Shown piece by piece: positions 36,041-45,920 of a stretch of DNA of 64,000 nucleotides. Numbering within the stretch: the first letter of the stretch is position 1; the number at the start of each line of letters is the position of its first letter. This DNA comes from Megascapheus bottae (taxonomy: Eukaryota > Chordata > Mammalia > Rodentia > Geomyidae): positions 9,563,001-9,627,000 of the forward strand of contig JANJXV010000037.1 of the NCBI GenBank assembly GCA_024803745.1, given 5' to 3'. The translations under genes were made by a program, and so were the position numbers. The notes beneath the pieces are model-generated. The model was not told the origin of the DNA, searched no databases, and was given only the letters and a program-made list of their open reading frames with translations.

Positions 36041-36424
36041 TCTTTTTATAATGTTAGTAATCCTATCAAAGAAGCCAAAGCTAACATGACTTATCACCTC
36101 TCCAAATCCCAACTCGTAATACCATTATCTTGGGAATTAAGTTCAAGCATGAGACATTTTGTATGGACAAACAATCAAACCATAGCATCCATTATTTACT
36201 CAAAATAAGGAACCAGGGTTCAAATGATACAGGATAAGCCTACATAGCAAAAGACCTAAATTTAAACCCAGTATTGCCAAATGTAGAATAACAAAATAAA
36301 ATAATATACAAAGCACGATACAAAGGATTGGAACAGCTAGAATGTGATTTCGTTCTAGACCGCCTGAGCCAGGTATTCAATACCTATTACACAACCAAAA
36401 AAGTAGATTGAATGTAAGTTGAAA

Positions 36425-36972
36425 GTCAGGCACCTATGGCTCATGCCTGTAACCTTAGCACTCGGGATGCTAGTCCCTCTCTGTTTCTCTTTTGCTTTCT
36501 AGCCATGAGCTAAGTGGTTTTGCCTCTTTATGTGACCCCACCAAAATGTGTTGCCTCATTGTTAGTCCAAATGAAATAGGTCCAACTAGAATTTCTGAAA
36601 CTATGGCCTTTTCATAGCAGTTGATTAGAGATGAGAGTCTCAGGGATTTTCCTGCCCAGGCTGGCTTTGACCTGTGATCCTCAGATCTCACTCTCCTGAG
36701 TAGCTAGGATTATATGTGTGAGCCACAGTGCCTGGCTATGTTTGGTGCCTTTGTCACATCCTAGATTTTTTTGGCCAGTATTAAGGAATAAATTCAAGTC
36801 CTCGGGGTCTCATTTGGCTTTTCCACTTAAAGCCACAGTTCTAGGTCTGACTTTTTGGTGGTTAATTGAAGGTAAGAATATCAGACTTTCCTTCATGGAT
36901 TGGCTTTGAACGGTGATCCTCAAATCTCAGCCTCTCAGTAGCTAAGATTATAGATGAGAGCAAACAGTGCCA
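36425..36972. mobile_element. Decayed B1-dID fragments
   Basis: A short sense B1 head (36425-36475), then antisense copies at about 36590-36740 and 36762-36972. Confidence 0.7.
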
Positions 36973-37006
36973 TACATGTACTAAGTTCTTGAAAATTGTA
37001 GTCATG

Positions 37007-37050
37007 CTTTTTCTTTCTTTTTTCTTTCTTTCTTTTTTCTTTCTTTCTTC

Positions 37051-37109
<59 letters not shown>

Positions 37110-37130
37110 GTTTGCTTGCTTGCTTGCTTT
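37007..37130. repeat. (TTTC)n with (TTGC)n end
   Basis: A long pyrimidine microsatellite at the tail side of an antisense B1-dID, most likely grown from its A tail. Confidence 0.92.
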
Positions 37131-37135
37131 TTATT

Positions 37136-37372
37136 TTTATTTTTTAGTGGTCCTAGGGTTTGAACTCAAGGCCTGTGTGCTGTCCCTGAGCACCTTTGCA
37201 AGTCTAGCGTTCTAACACTTTAAGCCATAGCATCACTTCCAGCTTTCTGGTGGCTAATTAGAGACAAGACTCTCACAGACTTTCCTTTCCAGGCTGGTTT
37301 CAAACTGTGATCTTCAGGTCTCAGCCTTCTCAGTAGCTAGGATTATAGATGTAAACCACCAGCACCCAGCTC
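37136..37372 (-). mobile_element. B1-dID SINE
   Basis: Full antisense copy. Confidence 0.85.
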
Positions 37373-37482
37373 TTTTTTCTTTATAATGGTGTTTATGTAT
37401 TATATTAACTTGACCATCTCTTTTATCCTTCATAATATTTCATCTTGTTCTAGCCTATTGACGATTCTCTACTCTGTGTTGT

Positions 37483-37485
37483 GTA

Positions 37486-37519
<34 letters not shown>
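37483..37519. repeat. (GT)n microsatellite
   Basis: About 18 GT units, directly beside an antisense dID fragment (37520-37605). Confidence 0.92.
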
Positions 37520-37521
<2 letters not shown>

Positions 37522-37605
37522 TGAAATCAGAGCATCACAGTATCACGCAGCTTTTTCAATCAAGGCTGGCTCTCTACCACTTGAGCCATAACCCCCCTTT
37601 CAAAC
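37520..37605 (-). mobile_element. dID fragment
   Basis: Antisense remnant with CTACCACTTGAGCCATAACC. Confidence 0.55.
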
Positions 37606-37832
37606 TCATCTTTTCTTGAGATGTTATTTGATCTATGGAGACACCGAAGCGTGGGGGGGGGTCTCTAATCCATCATCCTGCTCATGAGACAAAGGAACGC
37701 TTATACACTTTTTCGAGGGATTCTGTTCTTCTTAACTCTCTATCACTAATTTTAATCATCATAGTTTTAAAGGCCCTAATCAGTGTGATGGCAATAAAAA
37801 ATATAAATGCTATAAGGAAAAAGAAAAATAAA

Positions 37833-38054
37833 TGCTGGGCACCAGTAGCTCATGCTAATCCTAGATACTCAGGAGGCTGAGATCTGAGGATCATGATTTG
37901 AAGCCAGCCCAGACATGAAAGTCTGTAATACACTTATCTTCAATTAGCCACCAGAAAACCAGAAGTGGCGCTATAGCTCAATGTGGTAGAGTGCTAGTCT
38001 TAAATTGAAGATCTCAGGGACAGCACTCAGGCCCAGAGCTCAAGCCCCACGACA
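37833..38054 (+). mobile_element. B1-dID SINE
   Basis: Sense copy whose tail runs straight into the long purine tract. Confidence 0.88.
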
Positions 38055-38122
38055 GACAGACAGACAGGAAGGAAGGAAGGAAGGAAGGAAGGAAGGAAGG
38101 AAGGAAGGAAGGAAGGAAGGAA

Positions 38123-38180
<58 letters not shown>

Positions 38181-38232
38181 GGGAGGGAGAGAGAGAGAAA
38201 GAGAGAGAGAAAGGAAGGAAGGAAGGAAGGAA

Positions 38233-38278
<46 letters not shown>

Positions 38279-38318
38279 AGGAAGGAAGGAAGGAAGGAAG
38301 GAAGGAAGGAAGGAAGGA

Positions 38319-38369
<51 letters not shown>

Positions 38370-38424
38370 GAGGGAAGGAAGGAAGGAGGGAAGGAAGGAA
38401 GGTATGAAGGAGAGAGGGAAGGCA
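38055..38424. repeat. Purine tract of alternating (GGAA)n and (GAAA)n blocks
   Basis: About 370 bp with only A and G on this strand apart from the ends. Blocks of GGAA, GAAA and GAGA alternate. The frames read through it are low-complexity artefacts. Confidence 0.95.
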
Positions 38425-38437
38425 GAGGGAAAAGGAA

Positions 38438-38622
38438 GCACCAGGAGTTTGGCCTAATGGTGGAGTACATGTCTAGCATGTACAAAGACCCAGGCTCAAT
38501 TCCTCAGTACACATACATAGAAAAGCTGTAGTGGTGCTGTGCTTCAAGTGGTAGAGCTCTAGCCTCAAGAAAGCCCAAGGACAGTGCTCAGGCCCTGAGT
38601 TCAAGCCCCATGACTGGCAAAA
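38438..38622 (+). mobile_element. Dimeric ID-dID SINE
   Basis: Sense copy with B box GCTCAATTCC. Confidence 0.87.
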
Positions 38623-38823
38623 AAGAAAAAAAGAAAGAGAGAGAAAGAAAATACCTCCATCTGAATTGATATTATCATGAATATTAAAGTGTCCAGAAAA
38701 AGCTACCAAAAAAGCTAAAATTAATAATAATAAATTCCCTGGATGAAATGGTCAATATTCTCCAACATCACTTGTACAAACCACACTGAAAATCTATTAC
38801 AAAAATGAATATTAAAATAATTA

Positions 38824-38892
38824 GGGGCCAGGAGTTTGGCCAGGTCTTCGGGCATGCTAGGCAAGCACTCTACCACTCGGCCAAACTCCCTA
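38824..38892. repeat. Fold-back SINE remnant
   Basis: The head GGGGCCAGGAGTTTGGCC is joined directly to an inverted SINE 5' segment that ends GGCCAAACTCCC, giving a hairpin-forming sequence. Confidence 0.8.
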
Positions 38893-39015
38893 TGATTCCA
38901 CTTTTATGAGATAATTATTTGATTTATACAGATGTGGTTGCTGTGTTTTGGAAGTTAGAGGAAGATGGAAAGTTGTCATTTACTACCTTGGAGTTTCAGT
39001 TTTGCAAAATGAAGT

Positions 39016-39350
39016 ATTCTTCTGGGTACCAGTGGCTCACACCTATAATCCTAACTACTAAGAAGCTAAAATCTGCAGATCATGGTGCAAAGCCAGCCCC
39101 GGTACAAAAGTCCATGAGATTCTTATCTCCAATTAATCATCAGAAAACTGGAAGTGGCACTGTGTCTCAATACTGCCTTGAGCTGAAGAGATCAGGGACA
39201 ATGTCCAGGCCCAGAATTCAAACCCCACAACCGACAAAAAAAAAAAGTGTTCTGAGTGTTGGAAGTGTGACTCAGTTGGTAGAGTAGCAGCCAATAAGCA
39301 AAAGCATCAGGCACTGAGTTTGAGTCCCAATCTTGGACAAAAAAAAAAAA
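39016..39350 (+). mobile_element. B1-dID SINE then an ID-like monomer
   Basis: B1-dID at 39016-39245. A separate tRNA-like monomer with its own A tail follows at 39248-39350 (ACTCAGTTGGTAGAGTAGCA, GAGTTTGAGTCCCAA). Confidence 0.8.
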
Positions 39351-39491
39351 GGAAAGTGTTCTAAAGATAGGCTGTGGTGCTCATTGCCTAACAATATAAA
39401 TGTATCCACCACCACTGAATTGAACACTTAAAATAGTGAACAGAGTAAATGTTGTGTACTATGTGATCTACTGTTATCAAAAACATATTTT

Positions 39492-39680
39492 GAGCCAGGT
39501 GCTATAGCTCATGTAATCCTAGCTACTCAGAAGGCTGAGTTCAAAGACAGCCTGGGCAGTAAAGTCCATGAGACTTTTATCTCAAAAGGCTTGAGTGCTA
39601 AAGTGGTAGCCTTGAATACAAAAGCTCAGGGACACTTCCCAGGACTGAATTCAAGCCCCAGAACTGGCATGCGCACACGT
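39492..39680 (+). mobile_element. B1-dID SINE with deletions
   Basis: Sense copy lacking part of the junction between the two halves. Confidence 0.8.
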
Positions 39681-39751
39681 TTTGTGTGAATGTGTCAGCA
39701 CTGGAGTTTGAAATCTAGGCCTTATGTTCATCGGGGTTCAGCTGTACTTGT

Positions 39752-39812
39752 TGTTGTTGGCCAGTCCTGGGCTTGGGCTCAGGGACTGAGCACTGTCCTT
39801 GGGTTGAGCTCA
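39752..39812 (-). mobile_element. ID-dID 3' fragment
   Basis: Inverted GGCCAGTCCTGGGCTTGGGC only. Confidence 0.6.
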
Positions 39813-39829
39813 AACCATTAGTTGAAAAC

Positions 39830-40166
39830 TAGGCACCAAGCTGGGCACTGGTAACTCACATTTGTAATCCTAGCTACTCAAGAGGCTGGCTGCAGTTCAA
39901 AATCAGCCCAGGTAGGAAAGTCTGTGGGACTCTTACCGCCAATTAACCACCAAAAAAACTGGAAGTAAGCTAGGTACATAAAATCATACAGGATGAGACT
40001 AAATGAAAGGATCTGCAGGATATGAAAACAAGAACTTTGAGTGATTATTGTCCTATGTTATTTCTCTTTACTTTTTTTGCCCTTTGGTTAATCTCATATT
40101 GTAACTGTATCTGACTTTTTTACCTGGTATATTGTATATACATTTACTTGTTTATAAAAGGGGGGG
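39830..40166 (+). mobile_element. B1-dID 5' part joined to LINE-1 3' UTR
   Basis: The SINE stops near 39966 at GGAAGTAAGCT. It continues without a gap as LINE-1 3' UTR (ATGAAAGGATCTGCAGGATA, similar to 18815-18840) up to a G run. This is either an insertion that lost its far side or a chimeric retrotransposition product. Confidence 0.8.
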
Positions 40167-40167
40167 T

Positions 40168-40372
40168 GAGCTGGGAGAGTGGCCTAGTGGTAGAGTGCTT
40201 GCCTAGCATGCATGCATGATGCCCTGGGTATGATTCCTGGATACCACATAAGACAGAAAAAAAGAAAGCCGGAAGTAGTGCTGTGACTCAAGTGGTAGAA
40301 TATTAGCCTTGAGAAAGCCTAAGGACAGTGCTCAGTCACTGAGTTCAAGCCCCAGAACTGTTAAAAAAAATA
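40168..40372 (+). mobile_element. Dimeric ID-dID SINE
   Basis: Sense copy that starts right at the LINE-1 G run. Confidence 0.87.
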
Positions 40373-40459
40373 GTAACAGCAAAAAGAATAAGGAAAATAT
40401 AACAAATTCTATATAACAAAAATTATTAGTAAAAATCCTACAGAAATAAAAAGAAATCA

Positions 40460-40660
40460 GGCCTGGAGCATGGCCCAGTGGTAGAGTGCTTGCCTAACAT
40501 ACACTAAGCCCTGGGTTTAATTCCCTGGTATCACATAAACAGAAAAGGCTTGGAGTATCGTTATGGCTCAAGTGGTAGAATGCTAGCCTTAAGGAAACCC
40601 AAGAACAGTGCTCACACCCTGAGATAGAGTCCTGGTAAGTACTAGAAAAAAAAAAGAAAA
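40460..40660 (+). mobile_element. Dimeric ID-dID SINE
   Basis: Diverged sense copy. AAAAAGAAATCA lies on both sides. Confidence 0.85.
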
Positions 40661-40894
40661 AGAAATCACAACTCAGAAGATTTCAAACTGTGCTCCGTTT
40701 CTCCCCACTCCCCCACACCCTACCACACACACCAAAAAAGTGCATTCTAGTCTGCAATACAAGAGGGCATTTTTGAACTAAGAAAACTGATTGATAGACA
40801 GTCTTCAGTACACAACTATTAAAACTGGAAAAGAAAACACTCCAAAATACATAGAAACAGCAAGCATAAATTTTATATTAAGAAAATTAAGCCA

Positions 40895-41350
40895 GGGGCC
40901 AGGATCGTGGCCCAGTGGTAGAGTGCTTGCCTAGCATGCAAGAAGACCAGGGTTCGATTCCTCGGTCCCATATAAATAGAAAAAAGCTGGAAGTGGTGCT
41001 GTGGCTTAAGTGGTAGAGCTCTAGCCTTGAGAAAAGCCTAAGGACAATGCTCAGGCCTCAGGCCCTGAGTTCAAGCCCCAGGACTGGCAAAAAAAAAAAA
41101 GAAAAAGAAAATTAAGTAGAGCATGGTGGCTCACACCTGTAGTCCTATCTACTCAGGAGGCTGAAATCTGAGGATCTGGGTTCAAAGCCAGCCCCGGCAT
41201 TAAAGAACATGAGACACTTGTCTCCAATTAACCACTAGAAAAGTAGAAGTGGTGCTGTGGCTCACCAGGTAGGGCGGAAGCCTTGAGCTGAAGAGCTCAG
41301 GGACAGTGCCCAGGCCCAGAGTTCAAGCCCCATGACTGACAAAAAAAATC
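40895..41350 (+). mobile_element. Dimeric ID-dID then B1-dID SINE
   Basis: An ID-dID copy (40895-41102) with AGAAAATTAAG on both sides, followed by a full B1-dID (41113-41350). Confidence 0.9.
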
Positions 41351-41734
41351 ATTGGGTATATCACAAAATTTAGAAAAGAGAAGGGTGGGTAAAAGAGGGT
41401 GACAATATTGAAGTGACACTAATTAAGACACATTGTGTCCATAGAGTGCTTTGTTAAATGGCATCTCCTTTATACAACTACTCTAAAGATAATAAAGTCA
41501 TTTTGGCTTTTATAAAATACATCAGAATAAAGTGGGTAGGGACAGGAGGGAAAAACTGGAAGACAGCAAGGGGAAGGGTTACACTGTCCAAAAAGACAGG
41601 TACTCACTACCCAACTTATGTAACTGTAACCCTGTTAGTCACCTTTATAATAACAGTATTGTTTAATCAGGATAAACTGAAGGAAAAAATTTTCAGCAAA
41701 ATAAGGTGACCACTAAATTTATTAGCTATTCAAA
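41351..41734. other. Unassigned sequence, possibly an old retroelement 3' end
   Basis: Contains ACTTATGTAACTGTAACCC followed by TATAATAACAGTATTG, which looks like a retroelement 3' end. I cannot name the family. The 83-codon frame at 41458-41709 is not convincing. Confidence 0.35.
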
Positions 41735-41824
41735 AGAATGTGGGGGGTGGGGCATGTGGGTGTGGTTCCTGTGGTAGAGCACTTGTCCAAAATAAAAAGG
41801 TGATCCTGGGCTCAACTACACACA

Positions 41825-41871
<47 letters not shown>
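41735..41871 (+). repeat. ID-like monomer and (CA)n microsatellite
   Basis: A tRNA-like segment (GGTAGAGCACTTGTCC, GGGCTCAACTAC) passes into about 26 CA units. Confidence 0.75.
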
Positions 41872-41873
<2 letters not shown>

Positions 41874-41995
41874 AAAGTTTAAAGTGTAATAACTAGTATT
41901 GATGAAAGCAATTCAAATAGTTAATAAGATAAAGAAACCAGTAATTAGAATCAGACAGAAAGTGGCAAATACAGCACAAAGAAATTTCATCATGT

Positions 41996-42275
41996 TTTGG
42001 GTGCTGGTGGTTTACAAGCTACTCAGGAGGCAGAGAGCTGATGAAGGTTCAAAGCCAGTCTGAGCAGAAAACTGCACTAGACTCTTATCTCCAATTAACC
42101 AGCACAAAGCCAGGGAGGAGGAGCCCTCAAGTGTTAAGAGAAGCTACCCTGAACAGTTAAGGCAAGTTAAGAGCATTCAAGCCCCAGTACCAGTGCAGAG
42201 AGAGAGAGGAGGAGGGAAGGAGAGGGGAAAGAAAGGGAGGGGTGGGGAAGGAGAAAAAAGGAAGGAGAGGGCCCA
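41996..42275 (+). mobile_element. B1-dID SINE with GA-rich tail
   Basis: Decayed sense copy. The tail (42196-42275) has become GAGA/GGGAA-rich. Confidence 0.75.
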
Positions 42276-42406
42276 ACTTGTATACAGTAACCAAAGGAGA
42301 AAATGGAACAAACAGAAAAAATCCTATAGGCCTCAGGTAAAAATATTAGAAAAGTTACAAGCATACAACAGATAACTACTGGAAAACAAGCAGACACGCG
42401 CGTAGC

Positions 42407-42410
42407 AAAA
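42407..42410 (-). terminator. Pol III terminator of the vault RNA
   Basis: TTTT on the minus strand directly after CCAGTCC. Confidence 0.85.
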
Positions 42411-42429
42411 GGACTGGAGAGCGCCCGCG

Positions 42430-42440
42430 GGTCTCGAACC
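42430..42440 (-). promoter_or_regulatory. Vault RNA internal B box
   Basis: GGTTCGAGACC on the minus strand, a perfect GGTTCGANNCC. Confidence 0.92.
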
Positions 42441-42494
42441 ACCGTGCGAAACCGTAGTTGCACAATTGGTTGTCAGATATGCTTGTCGAAGGAA

Positions 42495-42505
42495 CCGCTG
42501 AGCTA
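42495..42505 (-). promoter_or_regulatory. Vault RNA internal A box
   Basis: TAGCTCAGCGG on the minus strand, matching the tRNA-type A box. Confidence 0.85.
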
Positions 42506-42530
42506 AAGCCAGTCCGAGTGCTGCTTCCTG

Positions 42531-42566
42531 ATTATATTCTCTTGACTGCGAAGAAAACCCACGTCA
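42531..42566 (-). promoter_or_regulatory. Vault RNA upstream promoter elements
   Basis: AGAATATAAT lies about 16-25 bp upstream and TGACGT (CRE half-site) about 46-51 bp upstream of the RNA start. Vault RNA genes are known to use external TATA-like and CRE-type elements in addition to the boxes. Confidence 0.6.
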
Positions 42567-42735
42567 TGCCACGAATAACATTCTGAGCTGTCCCAGGATG
42601 AGTCACCGAGAACCGTCCTATCTGCTTCCACTTCCCAGCTCTGGAGGAGTGGCCGAGTGAGATCCTCCAATCCTCTCCTACAGGGCTAATCTCCCTGTGC
42701 CCCGGCCCCTAGTGACCTCCGCACTCTCCCAATCA

Positions 42736-42751
42736 CCACAAGAGGTCGCTG
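42736..42751 (+). promoter_or_regulatory. CTCF/CSE-like site upstream of the vault RNA
   Basis: CCACAAGAGGTCGCTG matches the PCDHA2 CSE core CCACATGGTGTCGCTG at 13 of 16 positions and the CTCF consensus at about 12 of 14. It lies on the plus strand, opposite to both PCDHA elements. Function is inferred. Confidence 0.55.
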
Positions 42752-42759
42752 TACTTCGG

Positions 42760-43321
42760 CTTTATTGTCAGTGCTAGATTCCACGCTAAATGGAAGCTTT
42801 ACAAGGTACCTATTTCTAGCATTACTTCTTGCAGACTCGCAAAAAACACCCGTTCCTTCCTTTTTTGCACACCACGTAAACAGCTTTCTCTTTTCTTGGG
42901 GGAAAGGTAGATCCTTTCAAGGTAAATTTGTCTTGGCATTTTCCTCCACCTGCTAATATAGCCGTATATACAACAGCTAATTTCTGGCTTGCACGAAATG
43001 TTAGCTACTCCTTTATCTCCGTTTCAGGGAACTTTCCTGTCAGTACATATAGGCCTAAAACACTTATATTGTAATTACTGCACTTTATTCAAATAAAAAT
43101 GTACCATTTTTAACATTATAAACCTACAGTAAACATCCTTGTAGTCTGTACACACACAAAGGAGTATAAAATCTCAACATATATCCTCAGCTTTTCAAGG
43201 GCTTGGTGCAGAAATTAACCAATAACAGCCTACTTTTGTGTCTATGGTACTGGAGATAAAATATGTTCCTTAGAAGATGCACTGCACTCCAAATGCTACA
43301 TTAGAAGGTGTATGAGAACAG
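42760..43321. other. Unique sequence upstream of the vault RNA
   Basis: No gene recognised. Confidence 0.4.
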
Positions 43322-43500
43322 GGTGCCACCAAAGGCCCACACCTATAATCCTAACTCGTCAGGAGGCTAAGATCTGAGAATCATGATTCAAAGCCAGCCT
43401 GTGCAGCAAAGTCCATGATCTCCAAGTAACCACCAGAAAACCAGAAGTGGAGCTGTGGTAAAGCACTAGCCTTGACTAAGAAAGCTTGAGGACAGTGCAG
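43322..43500 (+). mobile_element. B1-dID SINE, decayed
   Basis: Sense copy, truncated at its 3' end and followed by GA-rich sequence. Confidence 0.78.
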
Positions 43501-43812
43501 GAGAGAAAGAGGGGCGGGAAGAGAGGATAGAGAATAAGCTAGAGCAAGAAAACCCACACAGTGGCCAATGGTTAATCCAAATGGATCTCTTTACTCAAGA
43601 GTATAGAGGCAGCAAAAGGGATTTCCGGTTATCTGAGGTTTAAGTCACTATTGTTCTTTTTGATGTAGAATCTTTTCTTCTGCATTCCCTGGACTTGGCA
43701 CAGAATCTCATCCCCGAGAAAGCAGTTCCATTTGCCAAGTTGGCTTTTAACAAAGCCACTATGCCATCTAATCAAGTCAGAACACAGTTGAGAAGGCAGT
43801 GATTATCTGTGG

Positions 43813-43920
43813 AAGACATTTTTAGCTGTCACAAATTGAAGGAAAGGGTGCAACAGTGTGGGTAGGACAGGGATGTTGTTAACCATCCTACAATGTGCAG
43901 AATGGGCCCTACCTACCACC
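43813..43920 (-). mobile_element. MER5-type hAT (Charlie) DNA transposon fossil
   Basis: AGACATTTTTAGCTGTCACA, then GGGATGTTGTTAACCATCCT and ACAATGTGCAG match the MER5 core in order. The strand is by convention uncertain. Confidence 0.75.
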
Positions 43921-44002
43921 GAGACTTTCAATACGCCAAAACATTAAGAGTGCCAAAACTGAGTGGCCAGTGCATACAAATTGCAGATAGTAAGAAAACA
44001 CC

Positions 44003-44232
44003 TAAGCCAGGCACAGTGGTTCATGCTTGCAATCCTAGCTACTCAGGATGCTGCAATCTAAGGATCAAGGTTCAGAGCCATCCCAGGCACTAAAGAATGT
44101 GAGACTCTTAATTCCAATTAACCATAGAAAATGGGAAGTGGGGCTGTGGCTCCAGGGTAGGGCTGTGGCCTTAAGCTGAAGAGCTCAGGGATAGCATCCA
44201 GGCCCAGAGTTCAAGCCCCATGACCCACAAAA
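44003..44232 (+). mobile_element. B1-dID SINE
   Basis: Full sense copy. The tail leads into an AG microsatellite. Confidence 0.88.
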
Positions 44233-44245
44233 AGAAAGAAGAGAG

Positions 44246-44315
<70 letters not shown>

Positions 44316-44362
44316 GGAGGGAGGGAGGGAAGGAGGGGGAGAGGGAGAGAGAAAGAGAAACA
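44233..44362. repeat. (AG)n and GGGA-rich tract
   Basis: About 30 AG units and then GGGAGGGAAGG-type sequence. Confidence 0.92.
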
Positions 44363-44444
44363 CCTAGTTCCATGCTAAACTCCGCTGCTCAGGATCAAAG
44401 GAGCCTGAATTCACAGAAAGCTCAATAGTTTTGTCCCTACCCTA

Positions 44445-44735
44445 TGGAAACCAGTAACTCATTCCTGTAACTCTAACCACTCAAGAGGTGGCAATCTGAG
44501 AATTACATTTCAAAATTAGCCCAGAAGACAAATCTCCAAGTTTTATTTTTTTTAGGCCCCAGACCAGGACTCAAACTGGATACCTGTTGCTTTCTCTCAT
44601 TAGCTAGCACTCTACCAACTGAGCTGGAAACAGAGGTGTGGCTCAAGTGATATAGCAACAGTCATGAATGAAAAAGTCACTTGAATGCAAGGCCTGGAGC
44701 TCAAGCCCCAGTACCAGCACCAAAAAGGAGGGGGG
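44445..44735. mobile_element. B1 head (+) followed by two tRNA-like monomers (-, +)
   Basis: B1 remnant to 44540. An inverted ID-like monomer (44555-44625; minus strand GCTCAGTTGGTAGAGTGCTA) is next, then a sense dID remnant ending GAGCTCAAGCCCCAGTACC. Confidence 0.65.
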
Positions 44736-44785
44736 GATCTGTTAGAGAAGGAAGGCTCTATATGCAAATTCTCAGTGTGGGAAGG

Positions 44786-44799
44786 AAACACACACACAA

Positions 44800-44832
<33 letters not shown>
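44786..44832. repeat. (CA)n microsatellite
   Basis: Slightly interrupted CA repeat in the presumed downstream flank of ZMAT2. Confidence 0.9.
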
Positions 44833-44883
44833 GGAAAGATACTAGAATGTTCCCATCAAATGTAAAACATGCTCAATCTGTCA

Positions 44884-44889
44884 TTTATT
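44884..44889 (-). promoter_or_regulatory. Candidate ZMAT2 polyadenylation signal
   Basis: AATAAA on the minus strand about 890 bp after the stop codon. It is plausible for the 3' UTR end but not proven. Confidence 0.35.
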
Positions 44890-45776
44890 ATGCATGTTCT
44901 ATAGCCTCTGAGACCCAAAGGTGCCCATAGTAAGTGTGTTTGGTTGGTTTTGTTTTTTTTTTGGGGGGGGGGTATTGAATTATTCATTTTTTTTTTTCTT
45001 CCTTTGCATCAAACAGGTTCCTCCAAGAGCCTGCTCACAAGGAAGACAAAACAGAAAAATCCTCAGTAAAGTGAAACAAACAGGAAAAGCTGAAACAGCC
45101 TATATCAAAAGAACAATGTTAAAAAACTCACCAGACACAAACCACACCACTCATCCCATTTAATTGCCTGTTACATGCGCTGAGGAAACTGAGAACATTA
45201 GGCCCCAGGGCAGCAATGCGCTGAGATTCCAGCTCAGGCCCCCTCTTTGTGACAAATTCATGCACACATATCCACACATACCATTGACCCAGGCAGAAGT
45301 ACACATGCATGCACAGATGGCAAAGAACCATAGAGTAGGATGGCAAAAGGGGGAGCTGATCAGATCCCTTCTGTTGCAGGCTAACAAGAGTTAAAATTTA
45401 AACAAAGGCAGAACATAGGAAAAAACTGGGATGCTCAGACAAGAGGTTGGATAGATGAAGAGGGAAAGATGCAGGGGAAGTTTCTGGCGAGCAGCCTCTG
45501 ATGGAGATGTCTTCATTTATCAGGAACTCAATGGGAAGAGGTCTTGTGACTCCGGTGACAAACTAAGGTAGAAGGAATGCGCAGCAGCATTACTTCTGCC
45601 TCCTGTGCCCTCCCCCAAGGTAGAGGGAAACCACAAACACCCACCCTCTAGTCCTGCCATTAACACTCTTAAGGACTTTCCCCAGTATCCAAAAGGAATA
45701 ACCCCCACCCCCACCCCCACACCACACACACAGTTAGGTCCAGCATAGGCCAAAATTAGGCCCATGACAGAAAGGC

Positions 45777-45920
45777 TCAGTAACTCTTCTTGGTGGAACC
45801 AAAGCCAGAGAAGCCCATCACAGCTGCCATCTCATCATCCTCCTCAAATGTCAAGTCCTCCTCTGCTCTCCTTTTCTTCTCCTTCTGCTTCTCTTTCTTG
45901 TATGCTTTAGCCTTTTCTTC
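45777..45920 (-). CDS. ZMAT2: ZMAT2 exon 6 and stop
   Basis: Residues 153-199 ([20 protein letters not shown] to STKKSY), TGA at 45779-45777. Confidence 0.97.
   Translation of the reverse strand, partial: EEKAKAYKKEKQKEKKRRAEEDLTFEEDDEMAAVMGFSGFGSTKKSY

Larger units (their letters stand above)
35340..36192 (-). mobile_element. MLT1/MaLR-type LTR fossil, interrupted by SINEs
   Basis: Antisense LTR: TTACAATTTTGGAAGCTGAA with AGCCCAAGACC on the left. On the right, CACCTCTCCAAATCCCAAC, TACCATTATCTTGGGAATTA and ACAAACAATCAAACCATAGC. The block 35567-36040 was inserted later. Confidence 0.7.
42407..42515 (-). ncRNA. VTRNA1: Vault RNA gene
   Basis: The 105-nt minus-strand RNA starts GGACTGGCTTTAGCTCAGCG and ends GGGCGCTCTCCAGTCC, followed by TTTT. 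These ends, the A-box region and the GGTTCGAGACCCGCGG block match mammalian vault RNA 1. The middle (about 42441-42485) is unlike the human copy, as is normal in this family. Its position between ZMAT2 and PCDHA1, on the same strand, is where the human VTRNA1 genes lie. Vault RNAs are Pol III transcripts bound to the vault particle and also linked to autophagy control. The terminal stem GGACTGG/CCAGTCC is fully paired. I found only one copy between PCDHA1 and ZMAT2. Confidence 0.95.

Noticed and set aside
37007..37130. CRISPR-like or other regularly spaced array
   Set aside because: All regular repeats in the window are microsatellites or SINE tails. This is a vertebrate sequence.
38005..38485. 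Frames of about 150 codons rich in KKE or SFLP
   Set aside because: They read through the GGAA/GAAA microsatellite.
44555..44625. Possible tRNA gene on the minus strand
   Set aside because: It has A-box and B-box-like parts but lacks a paired acceptor stem and sits in a SINE cluster. It is an ID-type remnant.
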